A stretch of 64,000 nucleotides of DNA, taken from positions 186,001 through 250,000 of the forward strand of contig JARGXX010000138.1 of NCBI GenBank assembly GCA_030374765.1. The letters run 5' to 3'. This stretch comes from Agarophyton chilense. Its lineage: Eukaryota; Rhodophyta; Florideophyceae; Gracilariales; Gracilariaceae. Under the pieces are notes generated by a model. That model had not been told where the DNA came from, did not search any database, and saw nothing but the letters and a program-made list of their open reading frames with translations. The position numbers were made by a program, and so were the translations under genes. Below are positions 21,891 through 31,735 of the stretch, one piece after another (positions within the stretch are counted from its first letter, which is position 1; each line of letters starts with the position of its first letter).

Positions 21891-22392
21891 GGGGTGCGAT
21901 GTCAAAGAGAAGCGGTTGAAAACACGACGTTGGGGAGTGAGACGCTCCCGGTGAAATGTGGCGACGAAGAAGGCCACGCCGCACCCCCCCCCCGCCGCGC
22001 TCCGCTTAAGTACGCGGCGCGCGGAAGGCCGGCCGCTGGTCGTCGGCGCCAGACGCGGCGCAGTCTGTCCGCCTCGCGCGCGCAGAACAGGGCGCGGTCG
22101 GCTGGCGGCGGGTGCGCGAGCCGGGGCGACGGCCGCGGAGGGGGACGCGGAGGCGCCGAAAACGATGGGCACTGTTTTCGCCACGCGGCGGAGCAGCTGT
22201 CGGGGATGTGTCTGCCGGAGTGTCGCCCTTCCTCCGGCCAGCAAGTCCGGAAGTTGCCGTTTTAAGCGCGTTGTCGGGTTGCGCGAGCTCTCCGTTGCGG
22301 GCTCGCGCTGCCTCCGGGGTGCCGTGCCCGCGTGGCTCCTTCACGAACATGCCAGAGTTGACAGTTGTGGCAACCCGGAGTGACGCATTCAC

Positions 22393-25186
22393 AACGTGCC
22401 CGTTGGCCGCATGCGTGTGTCCACTACGGTTTGCCCTCCTTCAAAAAAGCGCTCGGCGCGCACACCAAAAGGAATCAAACGTTTCGTCACTCCAGAATAC
22501 CGGACATGGAACTGAAGCAGTTGCGTGAAGCTTTTCCTTGACTGCTTTGGAAATGAAAAAACTGTAGGGAGTTGGAAGAATGCATCTCGTAGCTATGGGT
22601 CTATCGTCTGCAATCACACGCCCCTGCAAAGAAAAACAATACTTGCTACCCGGCTCATATTAATATGACGACCGGTCATATTTGAATTGCTTTGTATTTC
22701 TTGTCTTTGGGTTGCTTCATGATGCAACCTTCTGTTTTGTCTTAGTATTTGACATGGCACTCAGTTACGTCTCTTGGGGTGCTTCAGTTTGTATGTCTAT
22801 GTTTCGCCTGTATAGTTGTTTGCTACTTAATGTCAGTCGAGGTCTTGATTGTAAAACGAACGACCGCGAGCTCGGTGCAACGGTGTACGCTGTTCTACAC
22901 CTTGTTTGTGATATCGATTCTACCGATTTCAGGTTGCACCCTAACTATTCTTGGCTCAAATACTGTAATCTCTGACATTTGTCGGCGAGGAAACGGTTGA
23001 ACCCATATAATATTCCCTGATTTGACGCATGGTTCTATCTCATACGCGGTCTAGTCCGGCTCACTCAAATCTTTGGAAGGTGGTTCCAGTGTATATGAGA
23101 CCGTTGGCCTCATATGGGGCAATAATTACAGCATTGATACATTTTATAAACTCAGCCAATCTTCCTAAATTTTTTCGCCTATGTGTTCTCAACACTCTTC
23201 TTCTCTGGCATCAACCTCCGACACCACAAAAAAGATCGTCTAAAACCTGTACAAAACATGATTTTCCCCCGATCTGTCAACATTTGAGCAAAATATCAAC
23301 ATCTACAGATACCCGACGTGTGGTGTGAAACAAAGTTCACACCCTGACACGCCTTGTTTTGTCAAAGAGCGATTGAAAATGCTTCGTTAGCAAAATATAG
23401 AGAATAAAACTGGTCATTAAGAGTGTGAAAAATGTTTTGCTTGTTGTCAAAGAGAATCGTCGACACACTTTTGTCACCACAAACTTCCATATTTACCTGG
23501 TACAAAGCAGTTGTGCAGTCAAAAAATTTACCATTTTAAACCTGGTGGTCCAGTCTCGTTTTAAAATTTTTCAAAGAACCGTTTATCTCAACCTATAGAT
23601 ACATGGTGCTTTTATTACTTATGGAGTTCCGAACTATAGCAAACAACATACTTTCACGAATCGCGACTAAACTCAAACTATTACTGCAACTAGGCCTTTT
23701 AGTACGACAAAAAGTGGCACGCAATGCATTATTGTCAAAGTTCATTCAAACAGGTGAACAAAGAAAAACTTTTCCTTGTCTCTAAATCACCGAGTACGAA
23801 TTCATCAATTAAAAGTCCCTGGATCGGTAGTACATTTTATCTCGGACATGAAAGCTTTTTAAGGACCCTTCTTGTATAATTTCTTTAAGTGGTTGTTTGT
23901 TGTCGCTCATTTGGAACAAATTGTTCGATTTAAAGCTTTTCGATGGATAAAAAAGTTCTAAAGCAGACTGTTGGATGAAGATTAAAGATGTTTGGCTTGA
24001 TAGTTTAATTATAGGCTTTGAATTTTCGAGTAGCAGATCACTATGATCTAAAGAAATATCTTCTAAATTTATCAACTCTTCACAGCTCGGAAATATTATG
24101 TCACCCAAGGAGTGTGAACATATATGAAAACATATGGCTTTCAAAGGATCTAAAAGCGATCAAAATTCCGGAGGAGCAAGGTGATTATGCATTCCTGACT
24201 TCTGGAAATCTATAAATGACCACAGAAAAGCTGTCGTAACGCCGTCACTTTCATTTTGTGTGGAAAAAAGTATGTGATGTTGGAATGGACTTGATAAAAA
24301 TTGAATTGGAGTCTGTGTTCCACACTACATTGTTCTAGATTAAAGACCTGAAAGTGGTTGGGAATTGAAAACAATTTGTTGCAGAAGGAGTGTAATAATT
24401 CTTAAAATCGTAATGACCATCGAATCTTCAAAACCAACTGTCCAGAATTATAGTTTCGAACATGCAAACGGCCTAGTTGTTCTAATTAGTAAAAAACAGT
24501 TTTGAAACGGATCGCATCGTTTGCACTGGTTCATTTTCGGCATCTGTTACACCACCGCATAACTTTTAAGAAGAAGAATGAGATTTATTGAAGTTAAAAA
24601 AAGCTGTTACCAGAACGCTTGCTTTGAAACAAATTTCCAAACTTAAAATGACTTGACGAGGCTAGCATGTTTAAATAGAGGCTAGCGGTTCTGATTTAGA
24701 CCGAAAGCTGATGTCTTTACTCTGGTTGGACCTCGATAGGATACATGTTTCCAGTACTTGCAGCAGCACACAACCAAAATATCTTATGTTTCGTGAATAA
24801 TAGAAGACCAAAGATTGAGTACAGAATATCCCACTGTAGACTCAAAAGATTCTATAGGACAATGACTGTGTGAATTACATTTTCCGAACCAGACACACTA
24901 AACTGAAAGAAACACAAAAGAGGTTCTACGACGGTGTTTTGCTTTGTTTTGGGATTTACCTGCTATTTATGAATCCGTTTAGCATGTCCATTTAGCAAAG
25001 TACTAGTATCACAGGAACAGATACAAACGTTTTTTCATGGTTTCTTTTTCATGACATCGGACGTCAAAGGATCGCAAAAAAGGTTTAATACTGGGTTGTA
25101 GCTGTGACAAAACAAAAACTAGATCAAATTTCTGTTTTTCTGACTGCAATATTGCATTAAAAAGTCTGTTAACTGTTTTGAACTGC
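22393..25186. other. No gene recognised, AT-rich
   Basis: About 2.8 kb without a supported gene. The longest frame, minus 23809-24144 (111 residues), has no recognisable motif. Confidence 0.45.
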
Positions 25187-25191
25187 ACTGT

Positions 25192-25520
25192 TGTGAAACT
25201 GTGAAACGTACGATGTTGCAGAGCACGCAATGCTCGCAAGTTGAAGAAGGGCTTACGCGCCCAATGTAGCATTCGCATAATACAAGTTGAACCAGGGCTT
25301 GCGCGCCCAATGACGATTGTCAGCACGAACGACGCTAGAGAGTGCCCACGCGAACGGGCACAAGCAGAGAGCTACAAAGGCCCAGCCTGAGGCCGAGTAA
25401 ACGAGATGGCGTCGGTCGTGCAGAGACGAGCCCAGCGTTGTGCTGAACATATTCCGTGAACCTACGACTTTGTAGACGCAGCCCTACGTAATGAATCAGA
25501 ACAGTAACCCTGTTGTTACA
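25192..25520 (+). repeat. Copia 5' LTR
   Basis: TGTGAAACT to GTTGTTACA, 329 bp. It contains a near-perfect internal direct repeat of 27 bp (25240-25266 and 25286-25312, three differences). The last 30 bases encode the first residues of gag. Confidence 0.95.
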
Positions 25521-26681
25521 GTTATGGGCCCAGAAGGGTCTGTATCTACAGAGTCCAGCGGTAGTCTTAACCGCGCACCTAAGTTCATCACAAATGTCAC
25601 TTCCAAAGTCCGCTATCGAGATGCGTTACGAAGATGGATGCGCATGATGACGAAGTTCGCCCAAGTGGACAACAAATGGAAAGCCTTGTGTGATGGCGCA
25701 GGTCACATCATCTATATGGCTTGCGATGAAACAGCACAAGATATGCTCACGAAGGCAGAAACCTCAGGACTTCTTTCTCTTGACGGTAACCCGGATGATC
25801 CGAATAATGAGCGCTTGGTTGAGACAATCCTTGAAGTTATTGCTAAAGATAGCCCCACAGAATCTATCAAGAGAGAAGTCGACCTGCTGACAGCAATCCA
25901 GAAATGTGAACGTAACCCTGATGAGAGGGTATCATCTTTTGCTAGCAGATTCTCTGGAGCAGTGGCACGCTATGCAAACCACACTGCAGGTATCAGCGAC
26001 GCGATAAGCAGACAGTTTGCTATCCTCATGCTTCGTAACGCCAACCTTACACCGGATACAATGAATGCTCTTGTGTTCCAACTTACCTCGTCAAGCAATT
26101 CCTCAAACGTACAACACTCTGCCCAACTCCCTGTCGTATTATCTGAACTAAAGTCGTTGTCAGAGCTGTTGTCATCTGCGGACAAAAACAAGTACTCCAA
26201 TTGTGAGGTACTTGCAATCAAAGTGACTGAAGCGGAAAAGAGAATTCAAAACCAACGCTCATGTAATGTCCCTATGTTTACACAGGACGTCGCATCGGAA
26301 TACCTATCACACGTAGATGACACGCAGCAGCTACCTTTCAATGCGAGCCACACCAGAGTTCAGAACACCATGCTTGGAAAGAGGACGACAAACAATCAAC
26401 ACGGGCGAGGACAGTTTATCAAGAAGCTTAAAGAAGAGAGTGCATGCCGTGTATGCGGCGAGATCGGGCACTGGTACAAAGACAAGGAAAAATGCTTCGA
26501 GGAAATGAAGAGACGACGTTCTCGAAGCAAAATGACCACAGCAAAGCCAGTTCCTGACCATGAGCCACCTCAAGCTGACGAGGTGAAACCCGAAACCGTT
26601 TCAAAATCGTCCCACATCACGCATCTACTATGCATTCGCTACTCGGCAATTCAAACAGGAATATGGATAAGAATGCAATAA
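25491..26681 (+). CDS. gag: Copia Gag with zinc knuckle
   Basis: The frame is 396 residues from the ATG at 25491 inside the 5' LTR; an alternative ATG at 25524 lies just after it and would give 385. Gag packages the RNA. A capsid-like helical region covers roughly residues 25-240, with the segment VDLLTAIQKCERNPDERVSS in the usual position. A CX2CX4HX7C knuckle (CRVCGEIGHWYKDKEKC) lies near residues 320-336; the last spacing is longer than the usual X4. The C-terminal 60 residues are basic then diverge. The end overlaps pol by 52 nt counted from the pol ATG, with pol in the -1 frame. The final residues probably reflect a deletion junction rather than native gag. Confidence 0.88.
   Translation: MNQNSNPVVTVMGPEGSVSTESSGSLNRAPKFITNVTSKVRYRDALRRWMRMMTKFAQVDNKWKALCDGAGHIIYMACDETAQDMLTKAETSGLLSLDGNPDDPNNERLVETILEVIAKDSPTESIKREVDLLTAIQKCERNPDERVSSFASRFSGAVARYANHTAGISDAISRQFAILMLRNANLTPDTMNALVFQLTSSSNSSNVQHSAQLPVVLSELKSLSELLSSADKNKYSNCEVLAIKVTEAEKRIQNQRSCNVPMFTQDVASEYLSHVDDTQQLPFNASHTRVQNTMLGKRTTNNQHGRGQFIKKLKEESACRVCGEIGHWYKDKEKCFEEMKRRRSRSKMTTAKPVPDHEPPQADEVKPETVSKSSHITHLLCIRYSAIQTGIWIRMQ
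25521..25533 (+). other. Copia primer-binding site, complementary to initiator-tRNA anticodon arm
   Basis: GTTATGGGCCCAG directly follows the LTR. It is complementary to the conserved CTGGGCCCATAAC anticodon stem-loop of eukaryotic initiator tRNA-Met, the half-tRNA priming known from Drosophila copia. The site lies inside the gag reading frame. The tRNA match is from general knowledge and was not checked against this genome. Confidence 0.7.
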
Positions 26682-29569
26682 AGAAGATACACAGATTTAC
26701 GCAAGCGACTTCCGATGAGATGAAGACGTTATTGGAAGACGCAGATGAGCTGAACGACAACCTAGCTAACATTTGTGATGCAGTTTACGACGCATGCGAC
26801 GTTTGCGCGTCAACTGGAAGACCTGCGCTCCGTAAGAAGATATCAGTCAGCCATGTGAACGAAGCATTTAACGAATCCGTGCAAGCCGACTTTCTCGTCG
26901 TTTATGTCGGTGAAGATAAATACGAAGTCCTGAATATAATTGACGCTGGTACAAACTACGGAGAACGCGTAATCGTGGCCAAGAAGAATGCAGAAGAGCT
27001 GTCGAACAAGCTGGAATCGGTATGGATATATAATCATGGAGCGCCCCAGTATTTCAGTGCGGACCCTGAGTTTACGAGGCCAGTTTTGACTAGGTTGTTA
27101 TCCTCGCATGGTATCGTAATTGAAGAACGGCCATCTCGGTGCTCTTCTAAGAACGGAAAAGTCGAGCGCAACAATGGTCTGTTCAAATCCGTATTTTCAC
27201 GCATCGCGAAGGAGAAGAGTACCCATTCACCCAACACACTAGTAGCCCGCGCATCTTTCCTTAGCAATCTTTTTCATGGAAACTCTACACTCAGCGCGTT
27301 CCAACTGGCACGAGGATACTCACCATCGCTTTTAGGGATCCCTTCAGCCCTAGTTCCAGAAGAGCTGCTCAAAGCTCACAAACGCACCATGGCAACGAGA
27401 GCGCTTCAGAAGGTTCTTAAGGCACATGATAACCACCTTCTTCCCCCTCACTGCGTCAAGACAGGGGCTGACATTTGGGTCTATTATAATACATCTAAGC
27501 AAAATGATCCTGTCCGATGGATCAAGGCCACAGTGATAGACTCGGCACCTTTCTATGTACGCTGCAGACGATCTAGTCGGGGTCCGCCTATGAAAGTTGC
27601 GTACGAACATGTCAGACTTGTACCAGACAGCGAGCTTGCCAAAGAGCTGCAAGAAGGAATACTGGAAGACGTACTCGCCGACGATACGCCAATAGAAGAT
27701 ATACCACCAGCCGCCACTAATGAAGAATTTGTCCAACGTACAGAATCTGAGCAGATAATGTACGATGTGTTTGGTCCAGAAAGTCCTACTGATGATGCCG
27801 GAGTAACGAACATGCCCGCCCGTTCATCGTTTTTCACCACTAAATTTGTCGGAGACCCCTCACGGGACATAGGACAACCTGATGCTAAAGGTCCTAGTGA
27901 CGAGAAGGATGTATTCCTCAAAACGAATGAACAATGCGTGTTGAATGAGATCTATAATGCGATTGGTAATACACAGGTGAACCGGAAGAAGATGGATTGC
28001 GCTCCACAATGGATACTAGATAAGGCAGTTAACGAGGAGCTGAAGAAGGCCTGGAAAGGCGCTTACATCGAGGTTACCGAACAAACGGTACCACGGAATG
28101 CTAACGTTATTAGCTCACATGTGATTTACAAGGTGAAGAGCGAAGAGAAAGACCGGAAACGCATGAAAGCCAGGCTCTGCCCCCACGGAAATCGTGACAG
28201 AGAAAAAGGGAACATTCGCAACGATTCTGCCAATGCCCAGTTTGACATCATTCGTACACTCTTGTCACTCTCTACGATTATGAAATTTCGTCTCGGATGC
28301 ATCGATATAAAAGGGGCCTATCTACAGAGTGGACCTATCAAGCGTGACCTGTACGTAAGACCCCCACCAGAATGGAATGGGAAGCGCGGCATGTTGTGGA
28401 AGCTCGTCAAGCTCCCATACGGGATCAGTGAAGCTGGAAGGCAGTGGGCCACAGTAATCGAAAACTGGCTGTTATCTGAGGCTAACTTCTCACGTGCATT
28501 TGGAGTGAGTCAGCTGTATATTAGACGGAAGCGGAATGGCGATATCAAGATGCTCCTCGCCAAAATCACAGACGACCTTCTCATTTCAGGGTCTGTTCAA
28601 GACATGCAAGATTTCTCAGACGAAATTCAGAAAAGGTTCAGGATCAGCAAGGCAGTCATCGATGAAGATATTAAGTTCAACGGCTGTACGATCTCGCAAA
28701 CCGAACAGTTCACCACACAGCTCTCCATGGAAGAGTATGCCAGTAATATCAAGCCGATAAACCGTAGTAGGGCAAGAAAAGTCATGCAAAAAGACAAGAC
28801 ACTCCCACACGAAATTGGATCGTACCGCACGATGGCAGGAGCGCTCATCTGGCTCGGTTGCGGAGCACTTCCGCAAGCAGCATACTTTGGTTCCCTCATG
28901 CAGCAAAGGCTTTCCCGCCTGACAGTGGAACAACTGCTTGAAGCCAACCGCACTCTTTCAGAGCTTCGAAACCTGCGACCTGTTGTTACATTTCGACTTC
29001 CTCCAGGGAAAATCGAATCTGCCGAAGTAGTTTCGTTTTCGGATGCTTCATTTAACATCTCAGCTAATCAACAATATGGCCAGACCGGGTATGTTAGTGG
29101 GATTCGTTATAGGACAACAACAGGTGATGCTACTACCTACCATCTGATTGATTGGGCAAGCGTGAAGCAAAGAAGAGTATCGCACTCATCGTACGGCGCC
29201 GAGATCATTGCATGCACCGATGCAGACGATAGAGGGTTTAACATTAAGGGCACGCTGAAATCGATCTCTCCTGCAGACGAGTTCCCGCATGTCTTGAACG
29301 TAGATTCGAAAGGACTTTTTGACACCATTACCACACTGCACGATGGCAAAGAATACAGGCTTCGCCAGACCGTTCAAAGGATCAGGGACTCATTTGAGGC
29401 AAAAGAACTGGACTCTTTACGCTGGATTCAAGGTAAGGCCAATATTGCAGATGCTCTAACGAAGAACAACCCAACATCTCACCGTTTGCTTAATCGGATT
29501 GCTGCAAGCGGCAAACTACTGCTCCCCGATCACAAGTCATTCTCCCTAAACAGTAATACTTGGACGTAG
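26630..29569 (+). CDS. pol: Copia Pol: integrase, RT, RNase H (no protease)
   Basis: The open frame is 979 residues from ATG 26630; the frame is open from 26579. It starts in the pre-integrase zinc domain (MHSLLGNSNRN ... ACDVC). The integrase triad is assigned to Asp87 (QADFLVVY), Asp145 (FSADPEF) and Glu179 (NGKVERN). Reverse transcriptase has CIDIKGAYLQ and a catalytic box reading ITDD instead of the common YVDD. RNase H shows SFSDASF, SSYGAEI, LNVDSKG and GKANIADALTK. The last codon lies 32 bp before the 3' LTR. The frame is intact throughout, consistent with recent activity. Translation would need a -1 shift from gag or re-initiation. The missing protease means Gag-Pol cannot be self-processed. 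Confidence 0.9.
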   Translation: MHSLLGNSNRNMDKNAIKKIHRFTQATSDEMKTLLEDADELNDNLANICDAVYDACDVCASTGRPALRKKISVSHVNEAFNESVQADFLVVYVGEDKYEVLNIIDAGTNYGERVIVAKKNAEELSNKLESVWIYNHGAPQYFSADPEFTRPVLTRLLSSHGIVIEERPSRCSSKNGKVERNNGLFKSVFSRIAKEKSTHSPNTLVARASFLSNLFHGNSTLSAFQLARGYSPSLLGIPSALVPEELLKAHKRTMATRALQKVLKAHDNHLLPPHCVKTGADIWVYYNTSKQNDPVRWIKATVIDSAPFYVRCRRSSRGPPMKVAYEHVRLVPDSELAKELQEGILEDVLADDTPIEDIPPAATNEEFVQRTESEQIMYDVFGPESPTDDAGVTNMPARSSFFTTKFVGDPSRDIGQPDAKGPSDEKDVFLKTNEQCVLNEIYNAIGNTQVNRKKMDCAPQWILDKAVNEELKKAWKGAYIEVTEQTVPRNANVISSHVIYKVKSEEKDRKRMKARLCPHGNRDREKGNIRNDSANAQFDIIRTLLSLSTIMKFRLGCIDIKGAYLQSGPIKRDLYVRPPPEWNGKRGMLWKLVKLPYGISEAGRQWATVIENWLLSEANFSRAFGVSQLYIRRKRNGDIKMLLAKITDDLLISGSVQDMQDFSDEIQKRFRISKAVIDEDIKFNGCTISQTEQFTTQLSMEEYASNIKPINRSRARKVMQKDKTLPHEIGSYRTMAGALIWLGCGALPQAAYFGSLMQQRLSRLTVEQLLEANRTLSELRNLRPVVTFRLPPGKIESAEVVSFSDASFNISANQQYGQTGYVSGIRYRTTTGDATTYHLIDWASVKQRRVSHSSYGAEIIACTDADDRGFNIKGTLKSISPADEFPHVLNVDSKGLFDTITTLHDGKEYRLRQTVQRIRDSFEAKELDSLRWIQGKANIADALTKNNPTSHRLLNRIAASGKLLLPDHKSFSLNSNTWT

Positions 29570-29592
29570 TTGCAGCAAGAGCTTGCTGCAAC

Positions 29593-29601
29593 TGGGGGGA
29601 A
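29593..29601 (+). other. Copia polypurine tract
   Basis: TGGGGGGAA immediately precedes the 3' LTR start at 29602. Confidence 0.85.
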
Positions 29602-29930
29602 TGTGAAACTGTGAAACGTACGATGTTGCAGAGCACGCAATGCTCGCAAGTTGAAGAAGGGCTTACGCGCCCAATGTAGCATTCGCATAATACAAGTTGA
29701 ACCAGGGCTTGCGCGCCCAATGACGATTGTCAGCACGAACGACGCTAGAGAGTGCCCACGCGAACGGGCACAAGCAGAGAGCTACAAAGGCCCAGCCTGA
29801 GGCCGAGTAAACGAGATGGCGTCGGTCGTGCAGAGACGAGCCCAGCGTTGTGCTGAACCTATTCCGTGAACCTACGACTTTGTAGACGCAGCCCTACGTA
29901 ATGAATCAGAACAGTAACCCTGTTGTTACA
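29602..29930 (+). repeat. Copia 3' LTR
   Basis: 329 bp, identical to the 5' LTR except position 29859. It is followed directly by the target duplication ACTGT. Confidence 0.95.
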
Positions 29931-29935
29931 ACTGT

Positions 29936-30521
29936 AGAGTTGATGAGCGCCAGGTACGCATATATTGCTAGAGTTTTGTAAAATTTTCTACACATAACTG
30001 ATATACGGTGATTTTATGGCTTGCAAGATAAAAATCGATAGAATGTTTTTGAAAATATTAGATTAAAAATATGAATTAGACTTATGGATGGAACATTTTT
30101 AAGAGCGTACCTTGAGAGTTTTTCTCGAGAGTTTTTCATAAAGGAAGAACCAATAATGCTACTAATGATGGATTTGTTGGAGGTAGAGGTGAGTTATTGG
30201 AGGTGAGAGAGATGAGGACGAGAGTTATACCTGAATGATGCTGACGCGTCGCGCTGGCACTTTTTCATCGAAAGTTTCGGCTCCAAAAATTTCGAATTTT
30301 GGCTGGACCAAGCATATCTTCTACACTGGCGCACATGAGCCTCTACTTGGCGCGAGACTGCTCGTGGGGTGGGAATTTGAAATGGGAACTAGAGAGGATT
30401 GGCGCAGAAGGGCGAAAAGACGTTCCAATTCGCGTCCGGAAGATGTGGCCGGAAGTGCGCTCTGAAATGGGTAACACGGCGCATTCTGCGCTCCGTGAGC
30501 TCGGTAACCTATTCGTATTGG
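29936..30521. other. No gene recognised
   Basis: This is the insertion flank of the Copia element. The short frames at 30235-30532 on both strands show no family signature. Confidence 0.4.
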
Positions 30522-30884
30522 TCAATATTTAATCATTCTGCTACGTGTTGTAAGTGGTATGTATTCGCCCTTCGCCGAGTTTGCTACCTGAGCTGCAAAT
30601 CGAGACTTGATGAAGCGAAAATATTCGGTTGAACGCTGACGCTCAGAAAGAAGATCGTTGAAATTCTTGAAAACCTCACCGACAATTGAAAGAGAATCAA
30701 GTCGATAGACTGCACTAAACATTGCATCAGCCTCGTCAGCAGACTGTATCAAGGTGTCTCCGAAGCCCATGCATTGGTCAATAGCACGTTCAAATAACTG
30801 TGAGTTGAGACAGATCCCTCCCAATTCAGTAGGTATTTTGTTGAAATTGTTACCATTGAGCCTCTCATGAAAAGCACTTATCAA
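30522..30884 (-). pseudogene. Copia-type gag fragment
   Basis: This 120-residue frame resembles the capsid-like part of Copia Gag: a helical FHERLNG/MFSAVYRL region followed by ERQRSTEYFRFIKSRFAAQV, which parallels NPDERVSSFASRFSGAVARY in the intact Gag (near 25910-25970). No neighbouring pol was found, so it is an isolated scrap. The assignment rests on this short similarity only. Confidence 0.4.
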
Positions 30885-31735
30885 TCTGAAAACATTCGAA
30901 AACCCTTCTTGGGTTCAGGGAACGTCGGTTGGTGGAACAGTTTTGATGTCCCATGAGAACTTGGGACGACTTGGAAGATTAAAACTAGACGCTGGGCCTA
31001 TAAGTGAGGGAAGATAATAGAAGAAACAAAAAGAAACAGTACCACGTAAGGAATGGTACTTGGCTCGACCTCATATGGAAAGCCAGGAGACGACGGGCGC
31101 CGGGCGCCTTTTTCGTTGCAGATTCGGGTGAACACGGGCAAATGCCATGGTGCCGTGCCAAGCGGCGGCCCGGGAGGTGTCATGCACCGTTCACATGAAT
31201 GTGTTGGAACGTGGGACATCGGTGCAGCGCACAGGGCAAAACGACAGGGGGAAGGATTGTCAGCGGTCGGGGAACCGTTGTCGTCGAGTGTCGCTGTCCC
31301 CCGCTACAATAAAATCTGGAGTTTTATTGTAGGCTCATAGAACGCTGCCGCTGCGATCTCCGCTAGGAAGGTACGCAAGTTGGGGGGCTTGCGTCAGCCT
31401 TTCAACAGAATCAAGCCATTTTTTTGTCTCGAGTGACAAGTAAGGGTTATAGCGTCGCTGTGAGGGGGCGATTTTAGCCGCAGATTTTTAACCCGAGATT
31501 TTCTTCCCGGGGTGCTTAAATATCTTCCTTACAGCCACACAAATAATCAGGAGCCATGCCCATCGCGTGTAGACGCATTTCCTTTATTGCACAATGACGA
31601 CCGTTTTTAATGAAACAGTCCGTAAAACGTATCACAGAAAGACTAGACCGATTTCTTCTACCAAGTCCAATGGATTCGCGGCGACGCCATGCGATACTGT
31701 TCTAATACTAGACATTTTGTAGAGAGGTTGCTTTG
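30885..31735. other. No gene recognised; holds one perfect hairpin
   Basis: Frames at 31004-31340 are overlapping and unassigned. A minus-strand AATAAA at 31583-31588, about 150 bp past the stop of the haloperoxidase-like gene, could be its polyadenylation signal. Confidence 0.35.
31304..31332. repeat. Perfect 11-bp inverted repeat
   Basis: CTACAATAAAA and TTTTATTGTAG flank a 7-base centre. It carries AATAAA on the plus strand in one arm and on the minus strand in the other, so it could act as a bidirectional polyadenylation or terminator-like site. Function is inferred only. Confidence 0.5.

Larger units (their letters stand above)
25192..29930 (+). mobile_element. Young Ty1/Copia retrotransposon, protease-less
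   Basis: Two 329-bp LTRs (25192-25520, 29602-29930) differ at a single position (25449 A, 29859 C). They are flanked by a perfect 5-bp target duplication ACTGT (25187-25191, 29931-29935). Between them lie gag with a zinc knuckle and pol with pre-integrase, integrase, RT and RNase H in Copia order. No aspartic protease lies between knuckle and pre-integrase, where only about 150-200 bp are available. Near-identical LTRs indicate recent insertion, so mobilisation probably used protease from a relative. Decayed Copia-B (36050 onward) does retain a protease-like domain. Confidence 0.95.

Noticed and set aside
21235-22528. Several long plus-strand and extended minus-strand frames in the GC-rich island
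   Set aside because: High GC removes stop codons in all frames. Only the minus frame from 21890 has a signal peptide and balanced composition.
23809-24144. 111-codon minus-strand frame in AT-rich DNA
   Set aside because: Leu/Ser-rich without motif or signal peptide, and no repeat copy; length is not convincing on its own.
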